A program made the translations under genes and the position numbers. Positions 26,709-35,554 of a stretch of 64,000 bases of DNA are shown piece by piece (position 1 is the first letter of the stretch; every line of letters begins with the position of its first letter). The stretch comes from CAWBCI01 sp963787195 (GTDB lineage Bacteria > Bacteroidota > Bacteroidia > Bacteroidales > JAGOPY01). Under the pieces are notes generated by a model. The model saw only the letters and a list, made by a program, of their open reading frames with translations, did no database searches and had not been told where the DNA came from. The stretch spans positions 1 through 64,000 of the forward strand of contig CAWBCI010000031.1 in the NCBI GenBank assembly GCA_963787195.1. The letters are read 5' to 3'.

Positions 26709-27832
26709 CGACTAATGATCATTTTAGCAGATGCCTTACATTGATGTCCGATCTCAAGTTTACAGGGATAAACTCCGTTGGGCAAGGATTTGGCTGAAGT
26801 ATCGTAGCTTATTTCCTGCTTGCCGGCTGTCATTTCTACCGGGATGATATCGACAATTATACCTTCATCATTATAAATCTTTATAACTCCTGCCTGATTA
26901 TGATTTATTTGCGAAATTTCAATAATGAATTCAGTTAGATTTGAACAAGGATTGGGTGCATTCCTTATCAAAAAATGAGGCACAGTGCCCACGTTTTCAT
27001 TGATCCCTGTGAGCAAAGTATCCAGTTTGAATTCAAAATAATTCAGAGAATCAGGTTCTATAACTATATTGGTATCGCTCAGTAATTGACCATCATGGTA
27101 AAATTTCATAGTATAATTCCTACAAAACATATATTCAGTATGAAAGTACCCTTGTGTATTCGTCATGATTACAGGAACTGAAGGAGTAGTGTAATAATGA
27201 AAATACTCCGGACAATATTCCAATTTTATATCAGGCAAAGGTTCATTTACACGGTCCAGCACATAGCCGCTGAAAGCAGCTCTTTTGTTTACGTCAAATG
27301 CGTAGGAACCAATGGAATTGGGTTTTTCCTTTACTATCCAGAAATCCCCCTCTCCACTGGAATCATAAAAATACTGGTAAGCTATCGATTCATCTCCAAG
27401 GGGGGCGCCTGTCATATGGAATTGACTGATATTACCAAAACCTATTCCCCAATAGTCAATATCTAACCATTCACCATTGTAAAAAGTCTGTAGATGCAAA
27501 AAATCACCTTCAGGGTTGATTGTGAAAGTTGAGGCAAAATCATCCTGTGTCACGTCAAAAGCTTCTCCTGCAGGACAGGTTCTGGCAAGGAATTGGGCTG
27601 TGTCATATAATCCAACCATCCTATAATTCGACAAATCCTGATCGTCATAAAAAATTTCCGCAAAATACAATTCAATTGACCATCCCCCGGGGCTAAAATA
27701 GATCTCCGTTATTATAGGAGGAGGCATAATAGGATTGCTATATGTTTTGATATTTAAATTAAAAATTAAAAAAATAATGAAAAATGACTTGAAAATCAAT
27801 TTCAAGAAACTGATAGCTTTTATTGTTTTCAT
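26705..27832 (-). CDS. Secreted protein with T9SS type A sorting domain
   Basis: 375 residues from ATG 27830-27832. An N-terminal signal peptide (LKLIFKSFFIIFLIFNLNIK) precedes an uncharacterised body; about residues 205-275 (PYPF-free segment with SGYVLDRVNEPLPDIKLEY) look like a carboxypeptidase-regulatory-like beta domain. The last ~85 residues match the T9SS C-terminal sorting domain: NAPNPCSNLTEFIIE, IKIYNDEGIIV, LPNGVYPCKLEIG and a terminal KMIISR. This implies export through PorU-type machinery and surface attachment or release. The frame stays open upstream to 28006 through the hairpin array, but that extension has no signal peptide and is made of repeat DNA, so the internal start is chosen. 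Confidence 0.82.
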   Translation of the reverse strand: MKTIKAISFLKLIFKSFFIIFLIFNLNIKTYSNPIMPPPIITEIYFSPGGWSIELYFAEIFYDDQDLSNYRMVGLYDTAQFLARTCPAGEAFDVTQDDFASTFTINPEGDFLHLQTFYNGEWLDIDYWGIGFGNISQFHMTGAPLGDESIAYQYFYDSSGEGDFWIVKEKPNSIGSYAFDVNKRAAFSGYVLDRVNEPLPDIKLEYCPEYFHYYTTPSVPVIMTNTQGYFHTEYMFCRNYTMKFYHDGQLLSDTNIVIEPDSLNYFEFKLDTLLTGINENVGTVPHFLIRNAPNPCSNLTEFIIEISQINHNQAGVIKIYNDEGIIVDIIPVEMTAGKQEISYDTSAKSLPNGVYPCKLEIGHQCKASAKMIISR

Positions 27833-27904
27833 GGCTTGGTTAATTAGAATTCTATAAATATAGAAAATTCCAGGATATGTCAAGACTTTAGCCAATTTTT
27901 TTCC
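27833..27904. other. 5' region of the T9SS-cargo gene
   Basis: 72 AT-rich bases between the T9SS-cargo start and the hairpin array. On the minus strand there is TTG 18 bases before TATATTTA, one base off the TAnnTTTG box, within a small palindrome TCTATATTTATAGA; possible promoter only. Confidence 0.3.
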
Positions 27905-28470
27905 GTCCCAATCACCCTCGGGTGCTTCGCACGCCGAGGGGATTTCTCTTTTTCCCAAACCCGGCGGTGTCCGTAGGACCCGCCGGTGTTTCCTTGTTTG
28001 TTCCAATCACCCTCGGGTGCTTTGCACGCCGAGGGGATTTCTCTTTTTCCCAAACCCGGCGGTGTCCGTAGGACCCGCCGGTGTTTCCTTGTTTGTTCCA
28101 ATCACCCTCGGGTGCTTCGCACGCCGAGGGGATTTCTCTTTTTCCCAAACCCGGCGGTGTCCGAAGGACCCGCCGGTGTTTCCTTGTTTGTTCCAATCAC
28201 CCTCGGGCGCTTCGCACGCCGAAGGGATTTCTCTTTTTCCCAAACCCGGCGGTGTCCGAAGGACCCGCCGGTGTTTCCTTGTTTGTTCCAATCACCCTCG
28301 GGTGCTTCGCACGCCGAGGGGATTTCTCTTTTTCCCAAACCCGGCGGTGTCCGTAGGACCCGCCGGTGTTTCCTTGTTTGTTCCAATCACCCCCGGGTGC
28401 TTCGCACGCCGAGGGGATTTCTCTTTTTTCTCAAACCCGGCGGTGTCCGTAGGACCCGCCGGTGTTTCTT
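27905..28470. repeat. Tandem array of six 95-bp units with two hairpins each
   Basis: Six head-to-tail copies at a period of 95 bases (anchor positions 27916, 28011, 28106, 28201, 28296, 28391); the last has one extra T. Each unit holds hairpin A (first copy 27916-27939: CCTCGG ... CCGAGG around GTGC-TTC-GCAC, one bulged G) and hairpin B (first copy 27961-27986: CCGGCGG ... CCGCCGG around GTCC-GTA-GGAC, one bulged T), joined by a T-rich spacer. Differences between copies are few and mostly in the apical loops (GTA or GAA in B, TTC or TTT in A). The array sits between the 5' ends of two divergent genes. It resembles REP/BIME-type palindromic DNA in design, but I cannot assign it to a described family. 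Confidence 0.93.
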
Positions 28471-28593
28471 ACAACCAAGTTAATAAAAATATCTGAAAAA
28501 AAAATTACTCTTTAATCCTTTTTCAAAATCTTTAAGCAATCAAAAAGTTGAAAATTCATACCTCACTTCCCACTTCCCTCCCATTTAAAAACT

Positions 28594-28601
28594 TACTTTT
28601 G
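28594..28601 (+). promoter_or_regulatory. Putative -7 box for the helicase gene
   Basis: TACTTTTG fits TAnnTTTG and lies 21 bases before the ATG at 28623; no good TTG element is seen 19-21 bases upstream. The promoter is placed just outside the hairpin array. Confidence 0.45.
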
Positions 28602-28622
28602 TCGACTGATTTATACTAGCGA

Positions 28623-30941
28623 ATGGATCCCTTGTTAAAAGACCTGAATGAAGCCCAGCGAAAGGCAGTGGAAGCGATGACCGGCCCCTCTATGGTGATA
28701 GCCGGAGCAGGCTCGGGAAAAACCCGTGTCCTTACCTATAAAGTTGCATACCTTATTAGTAAAGGTGTCGATCCGTTCAATATCCTGGCCCTTACATTTA
28801 CCAATAAAGCTGCCCGGGAAATGAAAGAGCGCATTACCCAGCTTGTAGGCCCTGAAGCCAGAAATGTCTGGATGGGCACTTTCCATTCCATCTTTTCCCG
28901 TGTTCTGAGAATTGAAGGCCACCAAATCGGTTATACTTCCCAGTATTCCATTTATGATACCGAAGATTCTAAAAAACTTCTCAAATCCATCATCAAAGAG
29001 ATGGACCAGGATCCGAAAGTTTATCCTCCTAACCAGGTCCTGAACAGGATATCCGCTGCCAAAACAAGCCTGATATCTGCCAAACAATATAATGAAGAAG
29101 CGGAATTAAAACTGGCCGACAAAATGGCCGGGAAACCGCTTATAGGTGAAATCTATTCGGCTTATTCCCGTAGGCTGAAGAAAGCAGATGCTATGGATTT
29201 CGATGACCTGCTCTTCAACATGAACATATTGCTTGAACATTTTCCCGATACACTCCTGAAATACCAACGGAAGTTTAAGTTTATCCTGGTTGATGAATAT
29301 CAGGACACCAATCAGTCCCAATATCTCATAATCAAGAGGCTGGCGGCGCAAAACGAAAATATATGCGTAGTCGGGGATGATGCCCAGAGTATTTATGCTT
29401 TCAGGGGAGCAAATATTCAGAATATCCTGAACTTCAAACATGATTATCCGGATCATAAGGTATTCAAACTGGAGCAGAACTACCGGTCCACCAAGACAAT
29501 AGTGAATGCTGCCAACAGTATTATCGCCAACAATAAAGACCAGATCTTCAAAAAAATATGGACCGATAATGATGAAGGTAAACTGATCCATCTTATCCGG
29601 GCTAAAAGCGACACTGAAGAAGGCACCCTGGTGGCAAATTCAATTTTTGAACTGAAGATGAACCAACAGCTTGGGAATGATTCCTTCGCCATACTCTACC
29701 GAACCAATGCACAGTCCCGTTCTTTTGAAGAATCCCTGAGAAGGCATAATATACCTTATAAAATTTACGGAGGGCTTTCCTTTTATCAGCGAAAAGAAAT
29801 CAAGGACCTGCTTTCATATTTCAGGTTAAGCATAAACAACAAAGATGAAGAGGCCCTTGTGAGGATCATCAATTACCCAGGCCGGGGTATCGGTCAGACA
29901 TCCATAGAGAAAATTATCGTAAAAGCCAGCGAAAAGAAAGTCAGTCTTTGGGAAGTTGTGGAAAAACCTGATTGGTTTGGCTTGCCGGTTAATTCAGGAA
30001 CCCGCCTGAAGATGGAAGGATTTGTGACGATGATCAAGAGTTTTACTGCCCAGTTGAAAAGCAAAAATGCTTATGATCTGGCAAAACTGATCGCCCTTTC
30101 TTCCGGGATCATGAAAGATCTGACTTCGGACCAGTCACCGGAAGGAGTCAGCCGGGCTGAAAATATTGAGGAATTACTGAACGCCATCAAAGAATTTACT
30201 GAATCCGAAGCGCCTCTCTCTTTGGAAGAAAATGCAGAAACTAAAGAATTCCGCACCCTGGATGAATTCATGCAGGATGTGGCTTTGCTTACTGATGCTG
30301 ACGATAAGGATAAAGATCAACGGGATCATGTTTCGCTAATGACGATCCATGCAGCAAAAGGACTGGAATTTCCACAAGTCTTCATAGTGGGTCTGGAAGA
30401 AAACCTTTTCCCATCAATACAGTCACTTAACAACCGAAGTGATTTGGAAGAGGAAAGGAGGCTGTTCTATGTGGCCCTCACAAGAGGTATGCATGGAGTC
30501 ACAATTTCTTATGCCGAAAACCGTTACCGTTGGGGTGAGTTATTGCCGGCTGAACCCAGCCGTTTTATTGAGGAAGTTGATAGTAACTACATAGAGTTCC
30601 CAAGGAAATCGAACCTGTTTGACAGCGGAAAAGGATACAGCGGAAATTTTGGAAGGGACAGCCTGGAAGTAGCCCCTGCTTCTTCATTCAAAGGAAAAAA
30701 CCTTAAAAAACTCAACAAACTGGTAAACGATACACTGCCTTCTTCAACCAGGCAAGATTCTAACGATGCTGATGCCATACAAACCGGAATGCAGGTCGAA
30801 CACCAGATGTTCGGAAAGGGTAAAGTCATTAGTATTGAGGGTAATGGAAGCAATCGTAAGGCAACTGTTTATTTTGCTCAGGTAGGCCAGAAACAGCTCT
30901 TGTTGAAATTTGCCAAATTAAAAATTATAGATTCTGATTAA
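28623..30941 (+). CDS. pcrA: UvrD/PcrA-type superfamily 1 DNA helicase
   Basis: ATP-dependent 3'-5' helicase for nucleotide-excision and mismatch repair and for clearing replication blocks. 772 residues with all SF1A motifs: Q-motif LNEAQRKAVEA, Walker A AGAGSGKTRVL, Ia TFTNKAAREMKER, II VDEYQDTN, III GDDAQSIYAFRGA, IV LEQNYRST, V LMTIHAAKGLEF, VI YVALTRG. The last ~60 residues (VEHQMFGKGKVISIEGNG onward) are the Tudor-like tail that binds RNA polymerase in PcrA/UvrD. It cannot be split between the names UvrD and PcrA by sight. It is divergent from the T9SS-cargo gene across the hairpin array. Confidence 0.93.
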   Translation: MDPLLKDLNEAQRKAVEAMTGPSMVIAGAGSGKTRVLTYKVAYLISKGVDPFNILALTFTNKAAREMKERITQLVGPEARNVWMGTFHSIFSRVLRIEGHQIGYTSQYSIYDTEDSKKLLKSIIKEMDQDPKVYPPNQVLNRISAAKTSLISAKQYNEEAELKLADKMAGKPLIGEIYSAYSRRLKKADAMDFDDLLFNMNILLEHFPDTLLKYQRKFKFILVDEYQDTNQSQYLIIKRLAAQNENICVVGDDAQSIYAFRGANIQNILNFKHDYPDHKVFKLEQNYRSTKTIVNAANSIIANNKDQIFKKIWTDNDEGKLIHLIRAKSDTEEGTLVANSIFELKMNQQLGNDSFAILYRTNAQSRSFEESLRRHNIPYKIYGGLSFYQRKEIKDLLSYFRLSINNKDEEALVRIINYPGRGIGQTSIEKIIVKASEKKVSLWEVVEKPDWFGLPVNSGTRLKMEGFVTMIKSFTAQLKSKNAYDLAKLIALSSGIMKDLTSDQSPEGVSRAENIEELLNAIKEFTESEAPLSLEENAETKEFRTLDEFMQDVALLTDADDKDKDQRDHVSLMTIHAAKGLEFPQVFIVGLEENLFPSIQSLNNRSDLEEERRLFYVALTRGMHGVTISYAENRYRWGELLPAEPSRFIEEVDSNYIEFPRKSNLFDSGKGYSGNFGRDSLEVAPASSFKGKNLKKLNKLVNDTLPSSTRQDSNDADAIQTGMQVEHQMFGKGKVISIEGNGSNRKATVYFAQVGQKQLLLKFAKLKIIDSD

Positions 30942-30950
30942 AATAATTCT

Positions 30951-30958
30951 TATATTTG
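30951..30958 (+). promoter_or_regulatory. Putative -7 box for the DUF4290-murA pair
   Basis: TATATTTG, followed by CA, is a good TAnnTTTG match 9 bases after the helicase stop and about 120 bases before the DUF4290 gene, implying a 110-base leader. The upstream TTG element is not evident. Confidence 0.5.
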
Positions 30959-31079
30959 CAAACTTAATTTACTCATTTTAAGTTTATCCTCTAACAAAAA
31001 CCTTGAAGATATTTCCCGAGGAATCCCGAAATTAAGGAGCAGCATTACAAATGTATTTTTTTTCAAAACTATTTATTTA

Positions 31080-31733
31080 ATGGAATATAATTCTCAAAGA
31101 GAAAAGCTGATCATTCCTGAATACGGCAGGAATGTGCAAAAGATGATCCAGCATTGCATGGAAATACCCGACAGGGTAAAAAGAACCCGTACAGCAGAAT
31201 TGATTGTAAATGTAATGGCCCAGATGAATCCAAAGGTCAAGGAATCGGTCGATTACAAGCAGAAGATGTGGGACCATTTGTGTATCATTTCAGATTTCAA
31301 ACTGGATGTAGATAACCCTTACCCTCCTCCCCCCAAGGATTTATTATATTCAAAGCCAAAACGTATTAATTATTCCGAAGGGCATATTCGTTTCCGGCAT
31401 TATGGCAAGAATATTGAAAGAATCATTGAAAAAGCAATTTCATACCCTGAAGGCCAGGAGAAGGAAGCCCTCATCCGGATTATTGCAAATCATCTCAAAA
31501 AATCATACCTGAACTGGAACCGGAATTCCGTAGAGGATGATCTTATCCTGGAACACCTGAAAGTACTTTCGAACCACCGCCTGCAGGTTGGAGATGATTT
31601 TAAACTTAATAATACCAATGAAATTCTGGCTCGTAACAAGAAAAAATATGTAAAATCCGTCTCTTCTGGAGGGAGTAATTACAGTAACAATAAATACGGC
31701 GGAAGTAATAAAGGCAGAAAAAAACAGGGATGA
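31080..31733 (+). CDS. DUF4290 family protein
   Basis: 217 residues of the Bacteroidota-restricted DUF4290 family, recognised by the start MEYNSQREKLIIPEYGRNVQ, and by KMWDHLCIISDFKLDVDNPY and EGHIRFRHYGKNIERIIEKA. The body is mainly helical with no signal peptide or membrane segment; the tail (about 190-217) is rich in Gly, Ser, Asn, Lys and Tyr and looks disordered. Function is unknown. Its stop overlaps the murA start by 4 bases, a pairing that suggests a link to envelope synthesis, but this is only inference from context. Confidence 0.85.
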   Translation: MEYNSQREKLIIPEYGRNVQKMIQHCMEIPDRVKRTRTAELIVNVMAQMNPKVKESVDYKQKMWDHLCIISDFKLDVDNPYPPPPKDLLYSKPKRINYSEGHIRFRHYGKNIERIIEKAISYPEGQEKEALIRIIANHLKKSYLNWNRNSVEDDLILEHLKVLSNHRLQVGDDFKLNNTNEILARNKKKYVKSVSSGGSNYSNNKYGGSNKGRKKQG

Positions 31734-33043
31734 GTTCCTTTGAAATTTACGGCGGAAAAAAATTAAAGGGAGAGATAGAGCCCCAGGGCGCTAAAAATGA
31801 AGCCTTACAGATTTTGTGCGCCGTATTACTCACTCCAGAAACTGTTGTCATTCAGAATATTCCTAACATCCGTGATGTAAATTTCCTGATCGAACTGCTT
31901 TCCGACATGGGGGTTAAGGTGAATAAAACCGGCCCTTCCGAATATACTTTCCAGGCTGACACTATTGACCTGGACTTTCTCAGGAGCGACCTATTCAAGG
32001 AAAAAGGAGCTAAACTCCGAGGTTCTATCATGATGCTGGGACCTTTGCTGGCTCGTTTCAAAAAAGGATACATACCTCAGCCTGGAGGCGATAAGATCGG
32101 CCGGCGCCGCATGGATACCCACTTTTTCGGTTTAGAGAAACTCGGGGCTGATTTCAGTTACGATGATAATGAAAAACTTTATAAGGTCGAGACCAGGGGG
32201 CTGAAAGGCGCTTACATGCTGCTCGATGAAGCCTCCGTCACCGGTACAGCCAATATTGTTATGGCCGCCGTAATGGCAAAAGGCCGTACCACCATTTTCA
32301 ATGCAGCCTGTGAACCTTATCTTCTTCAACTTTGCCTGATGCTGAATAACATGGGGGCAAAAATTTCGGGTGTGGGTTCTAACCTCCTGACTATCGACGG
32401 AGTGGACTATCTTTCAGGCTGCTCTCATAAATTAATGCCGGATATGATAGAAATCGGGAGCTTCATCGGCCTGGCCGCCATGACCCGTTCCGCGATCACA
32501 ATTAAAAATTCAAGCCTGGAAATCCTTGGGATCATCCCAACTATTTTCAGCAGATTAGGTATCCGGCTGGAACAAAGAGGTAGTGATATATTTGTGCCCG
32601 CAAACCATGAATATACCGTGGAAACTTTCATGGACGGATCTATAATGACCGTGGCAGATGCACCCTGGCCGGGATTTACCCCCGATCTGATCAGTATCAT
32701 ACTCGTAATTGCAACCCAGGCAAAAGGAAGTGTACTGGTCCATCAGAAAATGTTTGAAAGCAGGCTCTTCTTTGTTGATAAGCTGATCGATATGGGAGCC
32801 CAGATCATCCTCTGTGACCCCCACCGTGCCACAGTAATCGGACTGAACCGGGAACACCCACTGAAAGGCATAGAAATGACTTCACCCGATATCCGGGCAG
32901 GGGTTGCCCTGCTGATTGCTGCCCTTTCAGCCGAAGGCCGAAGTGTCATCCATAATATAGAACAGATTGACAGGGGATACCAGGAAATTGACCTTAGACT
33001 TCAGAAATTGGGCGCAGATATCAGGAGAATAAAGGGGAACTGA
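31730..33043 (+). CDS. murA: UDP-N-acetylglucosamine 1-carboxyvinyltransferase with Asp at catalytic Cys position
   Basis: First committed step of peptidoglycan synthesis: transfer of enolpyruvate from PEP to UDP-GlcNAc. 437 residues in the two-domain EPSP-synthase fold, with GAKNEALQILCAVLL at the start and LRGSIMMLGPLLARF before the active loop. The loop reads PQPGGDKIGRRRMDTH: residue 121 (codon GAT 32090-32092) is Asp where E. coli has Cys115, the residue alkylated by fosfomycin. Cys-to-Asp variants are active and fosfomycin-insensitive in other bacteria, and Bacteroidota commonly carry Asp. It overlaps the DUF4290 gene by 4 bases. Confidence 0.96.
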   Translation: MSSFEIYGGKKLKGEIEPQGAKNEALQILCAVLLTPETVVIQNIPNIRDVNFLIELLSDMGVKVNKTGPSEYTFQADTIDLDFLRSDLFKEKGAKLRGSIMMLGPLLARFKKGYIPQPGGDKIGRRRMDTHFFGLEKLGADFSYDDNEKLYKVETRGLKGAYMLLDEASVTGTANIVMAAVMAKGRTTIFNAACEPYLLQLCLMLNNMGAKISGVGSNLLTIDGVDYLSGCSHKLMPDMIEIGSFIGLAAMTRSAITIKNSSLEILGIIPTIFSRLGIRLEQRGSDIFVPANHEYTVETFMDGSIMTVADAPWPGFTPDLISIILVIATQAKGSVLVHQKMFESRLFFVDKLIDMGAQIILCDPHRATVIGLNREHPLKGIEMTSPDIRAGVALLIAALSAEGRSVIHNIEQIDRGYQEIDLRLQKLGADIRRIKGN

Positions 33044-33111
33044 TGTTCGCTTGCTAAAATCATTCCTGTTTAAAAAAACCATTAATTCAGCCCTTCCTTA
33101 TCCATACAGTT

Positions 33112-34512
33112 TCATTTTTCTTCCAAACCGGGCAGATTTGCGATTGCATTTTTTAATTCCCTCACAGTCATTGGCTTGGCAAGGATCTTATCTGATTTAT
33201 CCAGGAGTAGGTAAGTTGGTGTTGCATAAACATAATAATCCTGTACGATTTTCCCGTCCCAACCTTTTAACTGGGCAATATTGGTCCAGTCAAGTGAATG
33301 GATTTCAACTGTTTTCCGCCATGACTGCTCGTCGGTGTCAGCTGAAACAGCCACAAATTCAAGTTCAGGCCGGTAGCGATGATATAATTTCAACAATGCC
33401 GGAAGCGCTTCAGCACAATGAGGGCATTCGCTCGACCAGAAAAGTAGCACTTTGTACTTTGCAGGGATAGTAGATAATCTGACCTTTTTTCCGTTAATAT
33501 CAAGAGTCTCAAAATCCGGTGCTGTGTTTCCTATAGCCAGTTTTTTGAACCCCTCTATCCTCTTTTGCATTTTAGAGCTTTCCTGTTCACTGACGCAGGT
33601 ACTGTCGTTCATATAATTTTCAACCAGGTGAGTCAGTACCTTTTCCAAACCATAGGCCTGAAAACCATTCGTCATATAATTGATGAACATTTCCCTGATC
33701 CTTTGGTCGCCCCGGGTGAACATCATAAGGGTATCCACAGCATCGATAAATGATGCCTCCTGTTGATCACGGGAAGCCCCAGGGATAATATATAGTGACA
33801 GGTAATCAATTACTTTCACGGGAAGTAATGGAGTGTAGAGTATGAGGGTGTCAGTCAGATCAACACTGTCGAAATAATGAGATTTCAGGTAATCCCGTTC
33901 AGAAGGTTTAAGATCGCCGGGTTTGATATCCTTTAACTGATCGTAGCGGATAATAGTTCCCAGCAGATCGTGTGAGTGGGTATTCAGTAGCCCGGCTATA
34001 AGGGTGGTAAATGTGTTTTTAAGTGTAGTGACTTTAGATTCTATCTGGGCATAAAACGGATCATTTTCAGGGTAATAATAAAGCAAGGGGTTCAGCAGGT
34101 CATATCGCTCATGAAAATCTTTTTTACTTTTCATATAAGTCAGGAAATCCATATTCACTTTTGATTCTGAGAACCGGGCACTATCGATACTGAACGATTT
34201 GTCGATACTCAATGAGACATTTGTCTTCGTATACAAAAAGTCCATACCGTCTTTCTTATTCAGTTGTATCCTGTACATCCCTGAATTCCGATCACTTCCA
34301 AATAAAAATACACCTTGCCCTGAATGATCAGTGATCAGGGAATCAATCTTATATTGCTGCTCTCCATAGTAAGAAATGAGGTAAATATATTGGCTGTCCA
34401 AACCATAGATGTTCACTTTTATTCTGTAATCCTTCCCATAGCTTTCGTCAGTAATCAATGCCATAATCAGCAATAATACAAGGGAAGCAAATAATCCTAA
34501 TCTTTTTCTCAT
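33112..34512 (-). CDS. Periplasmic thioredoxin-like (TlpA/ResA-type) protein
   Basis: 466 residues with signal peptide (LGLFASLVLLLIMALITDES, cleavage near residue 26). Residues ~30-130 look like the DUF4369-type beta domain common at the N-terminus of Bacteroidota TlpA-like proteins; a helical middle follows; the C-terminal ~140 residues form a thioredoxin fold, starting IGNTAPDFETLDINGKKVRL, with active site WSSECPHCAEALPALL and the cis-Pro segment YATPTYLLLD. CPHC is a DsbA-like active pair, usually more oxidising than CGPC or CEPC, but related proteins are often reductants, so the direction is not decided. It converges with murA and is divergent from grpE. Confidence 0.85.
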   Translation of the reverse strand: MRKRLGLFASLVLLLIMALITDESYGKDYRIKVNIYGLDSQYIYLISYYGEQQYKIDSLITDHSGQGVFLFGSDRNSGMYRIQLNKKDGMDFLYTKTNVSLSIDKSFSIDSARFSESKVNMDFLTYMKSKKDFHERYDLLNPLLYYYPENDPFYAQIESKVTTLKNTFTTLIAGLLNTHSHDLLGTIIRYDQLKDIKPGDLKPSERDYLKSHYFDSVDLTDTLILYTPLLPVKVIDYLSLYIIPGASRDQQEASFIDAVDTLMMFTRGDQRIREMFINYMTNGFQAYGLEKVLTHLVENYMNDSTCVSEQESSKMQKRIEGFKKLAIGNTAPDFETLDINGKKVRLSTIPAKYKVLLFWSSECPHCAEALPALLKLYHRYRPELEFVAVSADTDEQSWRKTVEIHSLDWTNIAQLKGWDGKIVQDYYVYATPTYLLLDKSDKILAKPMTVRELKNAIANLPGLEEK

Positions 34513-34872
34513 ATGTGTACAGCTTTTCTAAGAGTTTTCAAAGTTATAATAATTTAGAACTGGAAAATCTTTTGCAAAAGCCTGTTCTGGAGATAAGAAA
34601 ATTGGATACCATTTAAATTCAAAACTGGAATAAGCAAAAAATTGGAATAGATTATCAAGCAATTAAAGAAATGATGACTGTTTACTTTCCTGTCAAATTG
34701 GCAAAAGTTTATAATTGGCAAATAATTTGATAAAATGCAAGGTTCCCAAAGTTGTTTAATTAATTTTGGAATCGCAAAATCAGAAAATGATATCTGAAAA
34801 ATTCTTTTCATCCAGACCGAGGACTGGATAAAAGTGAAAAATGAATATTAATGACCGGATAATTTTAAATAA
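34513..34872. other. Intergenic region between thioredoxin-like gene and grpE
   Basis: 360 AT-rich bases without a credible gene. It holds a minus-strand TAACTTTG box (34539-34546) 27 bases before the thioredoxin-like gene, and a plus-strand TAATTTTG box (34761-34768) about 105 bases before grpE. Neither has a TTG element at ideal spacing. In the grpE leader a small hairpin ATCCAG-N8-CTGGAT lies at 34810-34829. No CIRCE element is present. Confidence 0.45.
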
Positions 34873-35445
34873 ATGACCGAAGAAAATAAAAATAAATCAC
34901 AGGAGCAAGATGAGGCCGATTCCATTGAGAATGAGAATAGTTCTGAATCCAGGGATAAGAAAAGCAAGAAGAAGGACCTCAGGAAAGACGAAGAAATCAA
35001 GGAGTTGACTTTAAAGGTTTCCGAATTGAATGATAAGTACTTAAGGCTATATTCAGAGTTTGATAATTACCGTAGGAGAACCTTGAAGGAAAGGATAGAA
35101 TTGGGTAAAAATGCCTCTGAGGAGATTATAACTGCTCTTTTACCGGTACTGGATGATATGGAAAGAGCTATCAAAGCATCGGAAACAGTGAATAGCAAAG
35201 AACAACATGCCCTTCATGAAGGGCTCTTGCTGATATATAATAAATTCAAGCTTATACTTGAACAAAAAGGCCTTGAACCTATCAATTCTACCGGAGAAAT
35301 ATTTGATGTGGACTTTCACGATGCCCTGACCAATATTCCCGCACCAACGAAAAATTTGAAAGGCAAAGTGGTGGAGGAAATCGAAAAAGGATACAGCCTC
35401 AACGGCAAAGTTATCCGTTATGCTAAAGTTGTCGTGGGTATTTAG
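34873..35445 (+). CDS. grpE: Nucleotide exchange factor GrpE
   Basis: Releases ADP from DnaK. 190 residues: a charged, disordered N-terminus (Glu, Asn, Ser, Lys up to about 45), a long coiled coil (EEIKELTLKVSELNDKYLRL), then the beta domain with the family signature ending VEEIEKGYSLNGKVIRYAKV. FDNYRRRTLKERIEL is typical. It is followed 109 bases later by dnaJ; dnaK is not in the window. Confidence 0.96.
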   Translation: MTEENKNKSQEQDEADSIENENSSESRDKKSKKKDLRKDEEIKELTLKVSELNDKYLRLYSEFDNYRRRTLKERIELGKNASEEIITALLPVLDDMERAIKASETVNSKEQHALHEGLLLIYNKFKLILEQKGLEPINSTGEIFDVDFHDALTNIPAPTKNLKGKVVEEIEKGYSLNGKVIRYAKVVVGI

Positions 35446-35554
35446 GGATAAGGAAAAGATATTTATGCATTTACACCTGAACCGGCTGCTTACACTTATT
35501 GGCAATTAAGCCTCGGGTAAAAGCTGGTTTTATATATGGAGGATAGACTATTTT

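Noticed and set aside
27833..28006. Longer start for the T9SS-cargo gene inside the array
   Set aside because: The extension is repeat DNA and would bury the signal peptide; the ATG at 27830-27832 puts it at the N-terminus.
27905..28470. CRISPR array
   Set aside because: The unit repeats in full with no unique spacers, its 95-base length is too long for a CRISPR repeat, and no cas genes are nearby.
27880..28496. Long open frames on both strands across the hairpin array (up to 165 codons)
   Set aside because: They are translations of the 95-bp repeat in shifting frames (95 is not a multiple of 3), have no start context or homology, and appear on both strands at once.
34554..34811. 85-codon minus-strand frame between the thioredoxin-like gene and grpE
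   Set aside because: AT-rich translation rich in Ile, Leu, Asn and Phe, no recognisable family, and it lies over probable promoter DNA for both neighbours.
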